DNA from: Bacillota bacterium | Lineage (GTDB): Bacteria > Bacillota > Clostridia > Clostridiales > Clostridiaceae | Assembly (NCBI GenBank): GCA_023427705.1 | Contig: JAEZAL010000076.1 | Coordinates: 1-9,838, forward strand | Length of the DNA stretch: 9,838 bases | Direction: 5' to 3' | Shown here: piece after piece, positions 1 through 6,687 of the stretch | Layout of the letters: each line of letters opens with the position of its first letter | Numbering within the stretch: position 1 is the first letter of the stretch | Translations under genes and position numbers: made by a program | Notes under the pieces: generated by a model | Databases searched by the model: none | The model's input: only the letters and a program-made list of their open reading frames with translations | Told to the model about the DNA's origin: nothing

Positions 1-67
1 GCTTACTTTATGGTAAAAAATATAAATAAAAAGGCAAATTTATAAAGAGATAAAGCAATTAATTCCA

Positions 68-96
68 TTGAGTTAAACGTATACATATAATATGAT
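68..96 (+). promoter_or_regulatory. Predicted sigma-A promoter of the chvE-mmsA-mmsB operon
   Basis: A -35 box TTGAGT (68-73, 4 of 6 consensus) is separated by exactly 17 bases from a -10 box TATGAT (91-96, 5 of 6). Transcription would start near 102-104, giving a leader of about 34 nt before the chvE ATG at 137. An overlapping TATAAT at 86-91 looks better as a hexamer but has no -35 at a proper distance (12 nt from TTGAGT). The -35 hexamer is repeated inverted downstream as ACTCAA (105-110), and TACATA (82-87) as TATGTA (100-105), so the promoter sits inside an imperfect dyad that could bind a regulator. Confidence 0.65.
71..86 (+). promoter_or_regulatory. Candidate cre (CcpA) site between -35 and -10 of the chvE promoter
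   Basis: The sequence AGTTAAACGTATACAT matches the Bacillus cre consensus WTGNAARCGNWWWCAW at every defined position except the second and third (GT instead of TG). It lies in the promoter spacer, where CcpA binding would block RNA polymerase. That placement suits a sugar-import operon expected to be shut off by a preferred carbon source. The match is by eye, and AT-rich DNA produces near-matches by chance, although the central AACG core is uncommon in such a sequence. Confidence 0.45.
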
Positions 97-136
97 TTTT
101 ATGTACTCAAATTAAAAAAGAAAAGGGGAGTTAAAA

Positions 137-1243
137 ATGAGAATTAAAAAATTAATTGCTTTAACTTTAACTGCAGCTTTGATGACTGTTGCCATTGGAT
201 GTGGCAATAAAGCAGAAACAGGTAGTAATTCTGGTGGAGAAAAAGAAACTAAATCTAATTTGATAGGTGTAGCAATGCCTACACAATCACTTCAAAGATG
301 GAATCAAGATGGATCTAATATGAAGTCAGAGCTTGAAGAAAAAGGATATACCGTAGATTTACAATATGCAAATAATGATGTAAATACTCAAGTTCAACAA
401 ATAGAAAATATGATAACTAAGGGATGTAATATTTTAGTTGTAGCATCAATTGATGGATCAGCATTAACTGATGTTTTAAGTAAGGCTGCTGATAATAATA
501 TTAAGGTTATAGCTTATGATAGATTAATTATGCAATCTGATAATGTAGATTATTATGCAACTTTTGATAACTTTAAGGTTGGTGTTATTCAAGGTCAATA
601 TATAGAAGAAAAATTAGATTTAAAAAATGCAGCAGGACCTTTCAATATTGAATTATTTACTGGAGCTCCAGATGATAATAATGCAACATTTTTCTTTAAT
701 GGAGCAATGAGTATATTACAACCATATATAGATAATGGTAAGTTAGTTGTTCCAAGTGGACAAACTAAATTTACAGAAGTTGCAACTCAAAGTTGGGACT
801 CTGCAAAAGCACAATCAAGAATGGATAATATAATTACAGCTAATTATTCTAGCGGTAAAAAGTTAGATGCTATTTTATCATCTAATGATAGTGTTGCTAT
901 AGGTGTAGTTGCTTCTCTTCAAAATGCAGGTTATGGTTCAGCAGACAAAGCTTATCCAATTTTAACTGGACAAGACTGTGATAAACCAAATGTAATTGCA
1001 ATGAAAAATGGACAACAATCTATGTCAGTATTCAAAGATACTAGAACTCTTGCTAAAAAAGTAGTTGAAATGGTAAATGCTTTAGTAGACGGAAAAGAAG
1101 CTGAAGTAAATGATACAAAAACATACGATAATGGTGCAAAAGTTGTTCCATCATTCTTATGTGACCCTGTAAGTGTAACTGTTGATAACTATGAAGAAAT
1201 GTTAATTGATAGCGGATACTATCAAGCATCAGATATAGAATAA
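137..1243 (+). CDS. chvE: Multiple-monosaccharide ABC transporter, substrate-binding lipoprotein (ChvE family)
   Basis: This is the extracellular receptor that captures a monosaccharide and delivers it to the MmsA/MmsB transporter. The 368-residue protein opens with a basic, hydrophobic signal peptide and a lipobox A-I-G-C with Cys22 as the lipid-anchor residue, then a Ser/Gly/Glu-rich linker to about residue 40. The rest is a periplasmic-binding-protein fold closely resembling Agrobacterium ChvE. Matching segments are VIAYDRLI (124-131), YYATFDNFKVG (139-149), GAPDDNN (176-182), GQDCD (278-282), FKDTR (299-303) and VNDTKTYDNG (324-333). ChvE-type proteins bind galactose, glucose, arabinose, xylose or related aldoses; the exact sugar cannot be read here. 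The ATG at 137 follows a GGGGAG ribosome site at 125-130. It is first in the operon, with a 105-nt gap before mmsA that holds a stem-loop. Confidence 0.95.
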   Translation: MRIKKLIALTLTAALMTVAIGCGNKAETGSNSGGEKETKSNLIGVAMPTQSLQRWNQDGSNMKSELEEKGYTVDLQYANNDVNTQVQQIENMITKGCNILVVASIDGSALTDVLSKAADNNIKVIAYDRLIMQSDNVDYYATFDNFKVGVIQGQYIEEKLDLKNAAGPFNIELFTGAPDDNNATFFFNGAMSILQPYIDNGKLVVPSGQTKFTEVATQSWDSAKAQSRMDNIITANYSSGKKLDAILSSNDSVAIGVVASLQNAGYGSADKAYPILTGQDCDKPNVIAMKNGQQSMSVFKDTRTLAKKVVEMVNALVDGKEAEVNDTKTYDNGAKVVPSFLCDPVSVTVDNYEEMLIDSGYYQASDIE

Positions 1244-1268
1244 AAGATATCATTAATAAAGAATAAAT

Positions 1269-1312
1269 ATATGCTATAGCTGAAGGTGAAATCTCTTTTA
1301 GCTATAGCATAT
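1269..1312 (+). promoter_or_regulatory. Long stem-loop between chvE and mmsA (likely mRNA stability or differential-expression element)
   Basis: The arms ATATGCTATAGCT (1269-1281) and AGCTATAGCATAT (1300-1312) are a perfect 13-bp inverted repeat. The stem continues inward with five more pairs (1282-1286 with 1295-1299, two of them G-U), leaving an 8-nt loop. No U-tract follows: the next bases are CAATGTAG, so it is not a normal intrinsic terminator. In binding-protein transporter operons, such hairpins after the first gene often protect the upstream message from 3' exonucleases, so that receptor outnumbers ATPase and permease. That role is inferred here; partial termination is the alternative. 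Confidence 0.75.
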
Positions 1313-1348
1313 CAATGTAGAGAATGAAGGTAGGAGGGAGGAATATAG

Positions 1349-2884
1349 ATGGAAAAGATCATTTTAGAAATGAAGAATATAACAAAGACATTTCCTGGTG
1401 TTAAAGCTTTAGATAATGTAAATCTTAAGGTAAAAGAAGGAGAGATACACGCTTTAATTGGAGAAAATGGTGCAGGAAAGTCAACTCTTATGAATGTACT
1501 TAGTGGAATATATAGTTATGGAACATATAGTGGAGATATAATTTTTAATGGTGAGTTGTGTAAGTTTAATAATATAAAAGACAGTGAAATAAAGGGAATA
1601 GTTATAATCCATCAAGAATTAGCATTAATACCTGAATTATCTATATCAGAAAATATATTTCTTGGAAATGAAAGAGCAAAAGGTCTTATGATTAATTGGA
1701 GACAAACAGATATAGAAGCAGCAAAGATGTTAAAAAAAGTTAGGCTAATAGAGAATGTTCATACAAGAATTAAAAATCTTAGTGTTGGTAAGCAGCAACT
1801 AGTAGAAGTAGCAAAGGCTATGGCGAAAGATGTTAAATTATTAATCCTTGACGAACCTACAGCAGCATTAAATGATAAGGATTCTGAAAGTTTATTACAG
1901 CTTTTATTAGAACTAAAAAAAGAGGGAATAACCTCAATTCTAATTTCTCATAAATTAAATGAGTTATTAAGAGTAGCGGATAATATAACAGTCCTTAGAG
2001 ATGGGGCAACTATAAAATCTATGAAAAATGATGGAAGCATTAATGAAGATGATATTATTAGATCTATGGTTGGTAGAGAACTTACTAATAGATATCCTAT
2101 CCATGAATCAAAAATTGGAGAGGTAGTTTTCCAAGTTAAGGATTGGAATGTGTATGATCCTATTATAGATGATAAGAAGATTATTAAAGATGTAAATATA
2201 AATATCAAAAAAGGAGAAATAGTTGGATTATCAGGTTTAATGGGAGCTGGAAGAACAGAGTTTGCTATGAGTGTTTTCGGAAAAGCTTATGGTAGACATA
2301 TAAGTGGAAGTGTTATTAAAGATGGGAAAGAAATTAAAATTAATAATATAAGAGATGCTATAGATTCTGGACTAGCTTATGTAACAGAAGACCGTAAGAA
2401 TGCTGGTCTAAATTTAATAGATAGTATAAAAAATAATATATCTATAGCAAAAATTAAAAAATTAAGTAAAATGCTATTTGTAGATGGTAATAAAGAAATT
2501 AGTGTAACAGAAGACTTTAGAAAGAAGCTTAATATTAAGTCACCATCTGTAATACAAAAGGCAGGAAATTTATCAGGCGGAAATCAGCAAAAGGTTGTTT
2601 TAAGTAAATGGATATTTACTGATCCAGATATATTAATATTAGATGAGCCAACAAGAGGAATTGATGTAGGAGCCAAATATGAAATATATAAGATAATAAA
2701 TGACTTAGCAGACTCTGGAAAGTCAATTTTAGTTATTTCATCTGAACTTCCAGAAATATTAGGTATATGTGATAGAGTGTATGTAATGAATGCTGGAAGA
2801 ATAGTTGGAGAATTACCGGTTAAGGAAGCATCACAAGAAATCATAATGAAATGCATAATGGATAGTAATAAGGAGGTAGTTTAA
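1349..2884 (+). CDS. mmsA: Multiple-monosaccharide ABC transporter, ATP-binding protein with two ABC domains
   Basis: This is the cytoplasmic ATPase that powers sugar import (also called gguA; same family as MglA, RbsA, XylG). The 511 residues carry two nucleotide-binding domains. Domain 1 has Walker A GENGAGKST (38-46), signature LSVGK (144-148), Walker B LLILDEP (164-170) and switch His201. Domain 2 has a degenerate Walker A GLMGAGRTE (296-304) with Arg302 in place of Lys, signature LSGGNQQK (408-415), Walker B ILILDEPTRG (428-437), and Ser465 where a switch His would be. This asymmetry is normal for the monosaccharide family and implies one main hydrolytic site. The ATG at 1349 has overlapping AGGAGG and GGGAGG ribosome sites (1332-1341). 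The stop codon directly abuts the mmsB start, indicating translational coupling. Confidence 0.95.
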   Translation: MEKIILEMKNITKTFPGVKALDNVNLKVKEGEIHALIGENGAGKSTLMNVLSGIYSYGTYSGDIIFNGELCKFNNIKDSEIKGIVIIHQELALIPELSISENIFLGNERAKGLMINWRQTDIEAAKMLKKVRLIENVHTRIKNLSVGKQQLVEVAKAMAKDVKLLILDEPTAALNDKDSESLLQLLLELKKEGITSILISHKLNELLRVADNITVLRDGATIKSMKNDGSINEDDIIRSMVGRELTNRYPIHESKIGEVVFQVKDWNVYDPIIDDKKIIKDVNINIKKGEIVGLSGLMGAGRTEFAMSVFGKAYGRHISGSVIKDGKEIKINNIRDAIDSGLAYVTEDRKNAGLNLIDSIKNNISIAKIKKLSKMLFVDGNKEISVTEDFRKKLNIKSPSVIQKAGNLSGGNQQKVVLSKWIFTDPDILILDEPTRGIDVGAKYEIYKIINDLADSGKSILVISSELPEILGICDRVYVMNAGRIVGELPVKEASQEIIMKCIMDSNKEVV

Positions 2885-4099
2885 ATGCAAGTAGATGAAA
2901 AAGTAGAAGTAAAAGTTAATAAAACATTAGGTGAAACGTTAAAGACCGTATTTAAACACAATGTAAGGCAGTACGGAATGCTTATAGCATTAGTTGTTAT
3001 CATAATTTTATTTCAAATTTTAACAAAAGGGATACTTTTAGTTCCTATGAATGTAACTAATTTGATTCTACAAAACAGCTATGTATTTATATTAGCTATT
3101 GGTATGACATTATGTATTGTATGTAGTTCAAATATAGACCTTTCTGTAGGATCAGTAGTTGCCTTTATTGGTGCTCTTGCAGGGATACTTATAATTAATA
3201 ATAAAATGCCAGTATTACCAGCAATTCTAATTTGTATAGCAGTTGGATTAGTAATAGGAGTATGGCAAGGATTTTGGATTGCTTATGTTAGAATACCAGC
3301 ATTTATAGTAACACTATCTAGTATGTTACTATTTAGAGGATTAACAGTAAAGTTACTTCAAGGATTAACTTTAAGTCCATTTCCAAAGTCATTCCAAGCT
3401 ATAAGTGGAGGATTCTTCCCTGACATATTTGGAGGTAGTAGTGTAAATATTACTACTGTTGTAGTAGGACTAGTAATATCTGCAATATTTGTTTATATAG
3501 AGTTTAAAAATAGATCCGAAAAGTTAAAGTATAACTTTGAAGTTCTTCCATTATCTTTAAGCATAGCTAAGGTTGCATTAATAGTTGGAGCAACTATGCT
3601 AATAACTTATTGGCTTGCAGTATATAAAGGGATTCCAATAATGTTTGCAATTATAGGTATTTTAGTGTTAATTTATACAATAATTACTTCAAAAACAATA
3701 CCAGGAAGATATCTTTATGCTATGGGTGGAAATGAAAAATCAGCAAAGCTTTCAGGTATCAATACTAATAAAGTTTTATTCTTAGTTTATGTTAATATGG
3801 CTGTACTTTCTGCAATAGCAGCTATAAGTTTTACATCGAGATTAAATGCAGCATCTCCTCAATCAGGTTTAAACTTTGAATTAGATGCAATAGCAGCTTG
3901 TTATATTGGGGGAGCATCAGCTTATGGTGGAGTAGGAACTGTTATCGGTGCTATAATTGGAGCCTTAGTAATGGGTGTATTAAATAATGGTATGTCAATC
4001 CTAGGTGTAGGTAGTGATATGCAAATGGCAATAAAAGGATTAGTACTTTTATTAGCAGTAGCATTTGATGTATTCAGTAAGAAAAAATCAAGAATATAA
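2885..4099 (+). CDS. mmsB: Multiple-monosaccharide ABC transporter, membrane permease
   Basis: This is the membrane channel subunit (also called gguB) of the BPD_transp_2 type found with MglC, RbsC and XylH. The 404-residue protein is strongly hydrophobic, with about ten likely membrane segments, for example near 31-48, 68-82, 90-105, 113-127, 190-206, 228-245, 251-268, 298-314, 350-367 and 383-397. Typical family blocks are SSNIDLSVGS (81-90) after the second segment, and GGNEKSAKLSGI (281-292), the cytoplasmic loop region expected to contact MmsA. The insert between them around 208-230 is charged and fits the longer GguB/XylH-type permeases. The ATG immediately follows the mmsA TAA, with AAGGAGG (2870-2876) inside the end of mmsA. 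A short Lys/Arg tail and a strong terminator follow. Confidence 0.93.
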   Translation: MQVDEKVEVKVNKTLGETLKTVFKHNVRQYGMLIALVVIIILFQILTKGILLVPMNVTNLILQNSYVFILAIGMTLCIVCSSNIDLSVGSVVAFIGALAGILIINNKMPVLPAILICIAVGLVIGVWQGFWIAYVRIPAFIVTLSSMLLFRGLTVKLLQGLTLSPFPKSFQAISGGFFPDIFGGSSVNITTVVVGLVISAIFVYIEFKNRSEKLKYNFEVLPLSLSIAKVALIVGATMLITYWLAVYKGIPIMFAIIGILVLIYTIITSKTIPGRYLYAMGGNEKSAKLSGINTNKVLFLVYVNMAVLSAIAAISFTSRLNAASPQSGLNFELDAIAACYIGGASAYGGVGTVIGAIIGALVMGVLNNGMSILGVGSDMQMAIKGLVLLLAVAFDVFSKKKSRI

Positions 4100-4115
4100 A
4101 TTGTATATATGCAAT

Positions 4116-4144
4116 AAAAAAGCTTGACAATGTCAAGCTTTTTT
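4116..4144 (+). terminator. Intrinsic terminator of the chvE-mmsA-mmsB operon
   Basis: The arms AAAAAAGCTTGACA (4116-4129) and TGTCAAGCTTTTTT (4131-4144) are perfect inverted repeats around one A. The RNA would form a GCTTGA/TCAAGC stem with a CAATG loop, flanked by an A-run and a T-run of six. It starts 17 nt after the mmsB stop. The symmetric A/T flanks could also stop transcripts on the other strand. Confidence 0.92.
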
Positions 4145-4188
4145 ATATTGAAATAAATTATTTATATGAAGAATAATGTTATTGAGGG

Positions 4189-4214
4189 ATAATTTTTATT
4201 TATATAAAAATTAT
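4189..4214. repeat. AT-only inverted repeat upstream of the eno promoter
   Basis: ATAATTTTTA (4189-4198) and TAAAAATTAT (4205-4214) are perfect 10-bp arms around a 6-base spacer. It lies in the 300-base gap between the mmsB terminator and eno, just upstream of the eno -35 box. The A- and T-tracts suggest curved DNA or an upstream promoter element rather than an RNA structure. No gene is visible between 4145 and 4445. Confidence 0.5.
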
Positions 4215-4247
4215 TGAAATGTTAATGATTACATGATTAAATTGATA

Positions 4248-4275
4248 TTGAAATATATGGTCAAAGTGGTATAAT
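4248..4275 (+). promoter_or_regulatory. Predicted strong extended -10 promoter of eno
   Basis: TTGAAA (4248-4253, 5 of 6) is followed by a 16-base spacer and a perfect TATAAT (4270-4275). The -10 is preceded by TG-N (4267-4269), an extended -10. Transcription would start near 4282, leaving an untranslated leader of about 165 nt. Within that leader a weaker second promoter is possible: TTGCCA (4305-4310), 17 bases, TAGTAT (4328-4333). A strong promoter agrees with the high expression suggested by eno codon use. Confidence 0.75.
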
Positions 4276-4305
4276 AATAGAGGTAATGTGATAACCATTA
4301 TTATT
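4273..4305. promoter_or_regulatory. Operator-like dyad over the eno -10 and start site
   Basis: The left arm AATAATAGAGGT (4273-4284) and right arm ACCATTATTATT (4294-4305) are complementary apart from one A-A mismatch and one G-T pair. The inner part GGTAATGTGATAACC (4282-4296) is itself an imperfect palindrome centred on 4289. Because the left arm overlaps the -10 box and the predicted +1, a full RNA hairpin is unlikely and a protein-binding operator is the better reading. No known regulator was recognised. Confidence 0.4.
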
Positions 4306-4445
4306 TGCCAAAATGTGTTATTTATAATAGTATTTTCTATTTATTTATACTTCTATGAATAAATATGTCAGCTTATGATATACTAATAAGGTAATAAATA
4401 AGTAGAGATAACAATAAATAACATTAAAATAAAGGAGGATACGTA

Positions 4446-5741
4446 ATGAAAAATTATTGCGAAATAGTTGACGTTGTGGCTAGACAAATTCTAGACTCAA
4501 GATGTTTTCCAACTGTAGAAGTTGAAGTTTATTTAGAAGATGGTACTGTAGGTAGAGCAGCTGTTCCATCAGGTGCATCAACTGGTATGTATGAAGCAGT
4601 TGAATTAAGAGATGGTGATAAGAGCCAATACTTAGGAAAAGGTGTTTTAAAAGCAGTTCAAAATGTAAATGACACAATTGCTGAAGAATTAATAGGATGT
4701 AACGTATATGATCAACCATATATAGATAAGTTACTAATCGAATTAGATGGAACTCCAAACAAAGCTAAGTTAGGTGCTAATGCTATATTAGGTGTTTCTT
4801 TAGCAGTAGCTAATGCAGCAGCTAAATCATTAGATTTACCATTATACCAATACGTAGGTGGAGTAAATGCGAAAGTTTTACCAGTACCTATGATGAACAT
4901 AATCAATGGTGGATCACATGCTGATAACTCAGTAGATCTACAAGAATTCATGGTTATGCCAGTTGGAGCTAAGACTTTCAGCGATGCTTTACAAATGTGT
5001 GCTGAAGTTTACCATACTTTAAAGAAAACTTTACACGATAAAGGATATTCAACTGCTATCGGTGATGAAGGTGGTTTCGCACCAAACTTAAAATCAAACG
5101 AAGAAGCTATCGAAGTTATTATAGAAGCTATCACTAAAGCTGGATACAAAGCTGGAGAAGATATGTTCATAGCTATAGATGCTGCTTCATCAGAATACTA
5201 CAAAGATGGAAAATACGTTTTAGAGCATGAAGGTAAGACTTTAACTGCAGCTGAAATGGTTGACTTCTTAGAAAACTGGGTTAACAAATACCCAATTATA
5301 TCAATCGAAGACGGTATGGCTGAAGAAGACTGGGAAGGTTGGAAGCTATTAACTGAAAGATTAGGTAAGAAAGTTCAATTAGTTGGTGATGATTTATTCG
5401 TTACAAACACTGAAAGATTAGAAAGAGGTATTGATTTAGGAGTTGGTAACTCAATCTTAATTAAGTTAAACCAAATCGGTACTTTAACTGAAACTTTAAA
5501 TGCTATAGAAATGGCTAACAGAGCTGGATACACAGCAGTTATTTCTCATAGATCAGGTGAAACAGAAGATACAACTATAGCTGATTTAGTTGTAGCTGTA
5601 AATGCTGGTCAAATCAAGACTGGTGCTCCTGCAAGATCTGAAAGAGTTGCTAAGTACAACCAATTAATCAGAATTGAAGAAGAATTAGACGATGTAGCTG
5701 AATACAGAGGAAGAAAAGCATTCTTCAACATCAAGAAGTAA
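4446..5741 (+). CDS. eno: Enolase (phosphopyruvate hydratase)
   Basis: Enolase converts 2-phosphoglycerate to phosphoenolpyruvate in glycolysis; it is cytoplasmic and Mg-dependent. The 431-residue length is standard. All key residues are present: the SGAST substrate loop (42-46), His158, Glu167 and Glu208, metal ligands Asp245, Glu288 and Asp315, catalytic Lys340 in the LIKLNQIGT block, the SHRSGETED segment (367-375) and Lys391. The N-terminal motif reads DSRCFPTVE instead of the usual DSRGNPTVE; Cys is a clostridial trait and Phe is less usual. The ATG at 4446 has AAAGGAGG at 4431-4438. The gene has its own promoter and terminator and is not joined to other glycolytic genes here. From about codon 150 on it strongly prefers AAC, TTC and TAC, as highly expressed genes do; the 5' third does not. 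Confidence 0.98.
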   Translation: MKNYCEIVDVVARQILDSRCFPTVEVEVYLEDGTVGRAAVPSGASTGMYEAVELRDGDKSQYLGKGVLKAVQNVNDTIAEELIGCNVYDQPYIDKLLIELDGTPNKAKLGANAILGVSLAVANAAAKSLDLPLYQYVGGVNAKVLPVPMMNIINGGSHADNSVDLQEFMVMPVGAKTFSDALQMCAEVYHTLKKTLHDKGYSTAIGDEGGFAPNLKSNEEAIEVIIEAITKAGYKAGEDMFIAIDAASSEYYKDGKYVLEHEGKTLTAAEMVDFLENWVNKYPIISIEDGMAEEDWEGWKLLTERLGKKVQLVGDDLFVTNTERLERGIDLGVGNSILIKLNQIGTLTETLNAIEMANRAGYTAVISHRSGETEDTTIADLVVAVNAGQIKTGAPARSERVAKYNQLIRIEEELDDVAEYRGRKAFFNIKK

Positions 5742-5763
5742 TTTAATTACGATGTAATTTTTA

Positions 5764-5802
5764 AGGGATTGTAAGCGAAAGCTTACAATCCTTCTTCATT
5801 TT
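5764..5802 (+). terminator. Intrinsic terminator of eno
   Basis: An 11-bp GC-containing stem, GGATTGTAAGC (5766-5776) and GCTTACAATCC (5781-5791), is closed by a GAAA tetraloop and can extend two more pairs outward. The following tract is T-rich but interrupted (TTCTTCATTTT). A smaller AATTAC/GTAATT hairpin (5745-5759) with TTTTT lies just before it, so termination may use two stem-loops in tandem. Confidence 0.85.
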
Positions 5803-5831
5803 ATTTAATGATTATTAAATGTGAATATGTA

Positions 5832-5848
5832 ATTATTTTGAAAATAAT
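5832..5848. repeat. 17-bp palindrome upstream of secG
   Basis: ATTATTTT (5832-5839) and AAAATAAT (5841-5848) are perfect arms around a single G. The spacing suits a DNA-binding site more than an RNA hairpin. It lies in the 5803-5928 intergenic stretch, where the secG promoter should be. No well-spaced -35/-10 pair is evident there; TTGAAA (5838-5843) and TATTAT (5855-5860) are only 11 bases apart. Confidence 0.35.
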
Positions 5849-5928
5849 CACTTGTATTATAGATGTTTATATGTTAATATAACCTTATGTAAATACGACC
5901 ATTTTTATTGAAGTTGGGAGGTATAACA

Positions 5929-6159
5929 ATGAAGGATTTGTTGTTAGTATTAGAAGCAATTTTAGGATTAGTAATTATATTATCAGTATTATTACAGCCA
6001 AGTAAAACTGATGCATTAAGTGGACTTATTCAAGGAAGTAAAACAGAAACATTTTTCTCTAAGAATAAAGCAAGAACTAGGGAAGCTATGTTATTAAAAT
6101 TAACAATCGTTTCTATGGCTTTATTTGCTGTGAATACATTAGCTTTAAACTTAATATAA
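5929..6159 (+). CDS. secG: Preprotein translocase subunit SecG
   Basis: SecG is the small accessory subunit of the SecYEG protein-export channel. The 76-residue protein has the family pattern of two membrane helices (about 3-22 and 55-73) joined by a cytoplasmic loop. The loop holds the conserved LLQPSKTDALSG (21-32) and the charged EtffsKnKaR region (40-49). The ATG at 5929 is chosen because GGGAGG (5916-5921) sits 7 bases ahead of it. A TTG at 5908 in the same frame lies upstream of that site and has no ribosome site of its own. Its own terminator begins 7 bases after the stop. In Bacillus secG is also near rnr and smpB, so the neighbourhood supports the call. Confidence 0.93.
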   Translation: MKDLLLVLEAILGLVIILSVLLQPSKTDALSGLIQGSKTETFFSKNKARTREAMLLKLTIVSMALFAVNTLALNLI

Positions 6160-6165
6160 TATTAA

Positions 6166-6192
6166 AAAAGAGCTGCTTGAGGTAGCTCTTTT
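6166..6192 (+). terminator. Intrinsic terminator after secG
   Basis: AAAAGAGCT (6166-6174) pairs with AGCTCTTTT (6184-6192); two inner pairs (one G-T) extend the stem, leaving a TTGAG loop. The T-run is short (four, then ATA), so some readthrough into the PH-domain gene, whose ribosome site begins 9 bases later, is plausible. Confidence 0.8.
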
Positions 6193-6214
6193 ATACTATA
6201 AAGGAGTAGTTAAT

Positions 6215-6592
6215 ATGGGAATTTTTAACGGATTAATGGGAAATGCTTCAGAAGCAAATTTAGAAAGCGTAAGAAAAGAATATAGTAAAATATTAGCAGG
6301 AAACGAAAGAATAGAAAAAGCATATAAATTAGTTAGAGATTTATTTATTTTTACAGATAAAAGACTTATATTAGTAGATAAACAAGGTGTTACTGGAAAG
6401 AAAACAGAATATCATTCTATACCATATAGATCTATAACACATTTTAGTATAGAAACTGCAGGACATTTTGATTTAGAAGCAGAACTTAAGATATGGATTT
6501 CAGGAACAGCTCTTCCTATTGAAAAGCAGTTTAATAGTAGTTTAAGCGTTTATGAATTACAACAAGTATTAGCAGAATATTGTTTAAGATAA
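6215..6592 (+). CDS. Bacterial PH-domain protein of unknown function
   Basis: The 125-residue protein resembles the single-domain bacterial pleckstrin-homology family (bPH_1, PF08000 type). After a short N-terminal helix region (about 12-40) comes the beta-strand core, with DLFIFTDKRLILVDKQG (42-58), a Lys-rich turn (GKKTE), IPYRSITHFSIETAG (69-83) and LEAELKIWISG (87-97). A C-terminal helix follows (about 111-124). There is no signal peptide or membrane segment, so it is probably cytoplasmic. The biochemical role of these proteins is unknown. The ATG at 6215 has AAGGAG at 6201-6206. It starts 22 bases after the secG terminator and no separate promoter is clear, so it may be expressed by readthrough. 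No terminator separates it from rnr. Confidence 0.8.
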   Translation: MGIFNGLMGNASEANLESVRKEYSKILAGNERIEKAYKLVRDLFIFTDKRLILVDKQGVTGKKTEYHSIPYRSITHFSIETAGHFDLEAELKIWISGTALPIEKQFNSSLSVYELQQVLAEYCLR

Positions 6593-6609
6593 AACTTTCT
6601 GTTTATTAT
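6580..6609 (+). promoter_or_regulatory. Weak candidate promoter for rnr
   Basis: TTGTTT (6580-6585, inside the end of the PH-domain gene) is 18 bases from TATTAT (6604-6609). The -10 is good and the -35 poor (3 of 6). The following stretch to 6670 is A-rich with no hairpin. Co-transcription with the PH-domain gene is equally possible. Confidence 0.25.
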
Positions 6610-6687
6610 AGCTTAGATAGGGAAAAAATATAGAATGAATAAAATTAAAAAAATACAAAAATAAAAAATGTAAAGGAAGTGATATAG

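Noticed and set aside
1..45. Possible 3' end of an upstream protein gene (14 codons in frame 1 ending TAA at 43-45)
   Set aside because: Another frame also stays open to a stop at 27-29, and the fragments are too short to show any family. No terminator hairpin follows either.
86..91. TATAAT as the chvE -10 box
   Set aside because: It lies only 12 bases from TTGAGT and has no -35 at 16-18 bases; TATGAT at 91-96 fits the spacing.
296..304. Label given in residues of MmsA: Arg in place of Lys in the second Walker A as a defect
   Set aside because: This substitution is characteristic of the second ATPase domain of monosaccharide transporters such as RbsA, so it is not a sign of decay.
1948..2208. 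Open frames on the minus strand inside mmsA, eno, rnr and chvE
   Set aside because: They are antisense shadows of conserved genes, have low-complexity hydrophobic or His/Leu-rich translations, and do not match known families.
4355..4378. Seven-residue leader peptide in the eno leader
   Set aside because: There is no ribosome site before its ATG and no terminator/antiterminator pair follows, so attenuation by a leader peptide is not supported.
5908..5928. Upstream TTG start for secG
   Set aside because: The good GGGAGG site lies after this TTG and serves the ATG at 5929; the extra residues are not typical of SecG.
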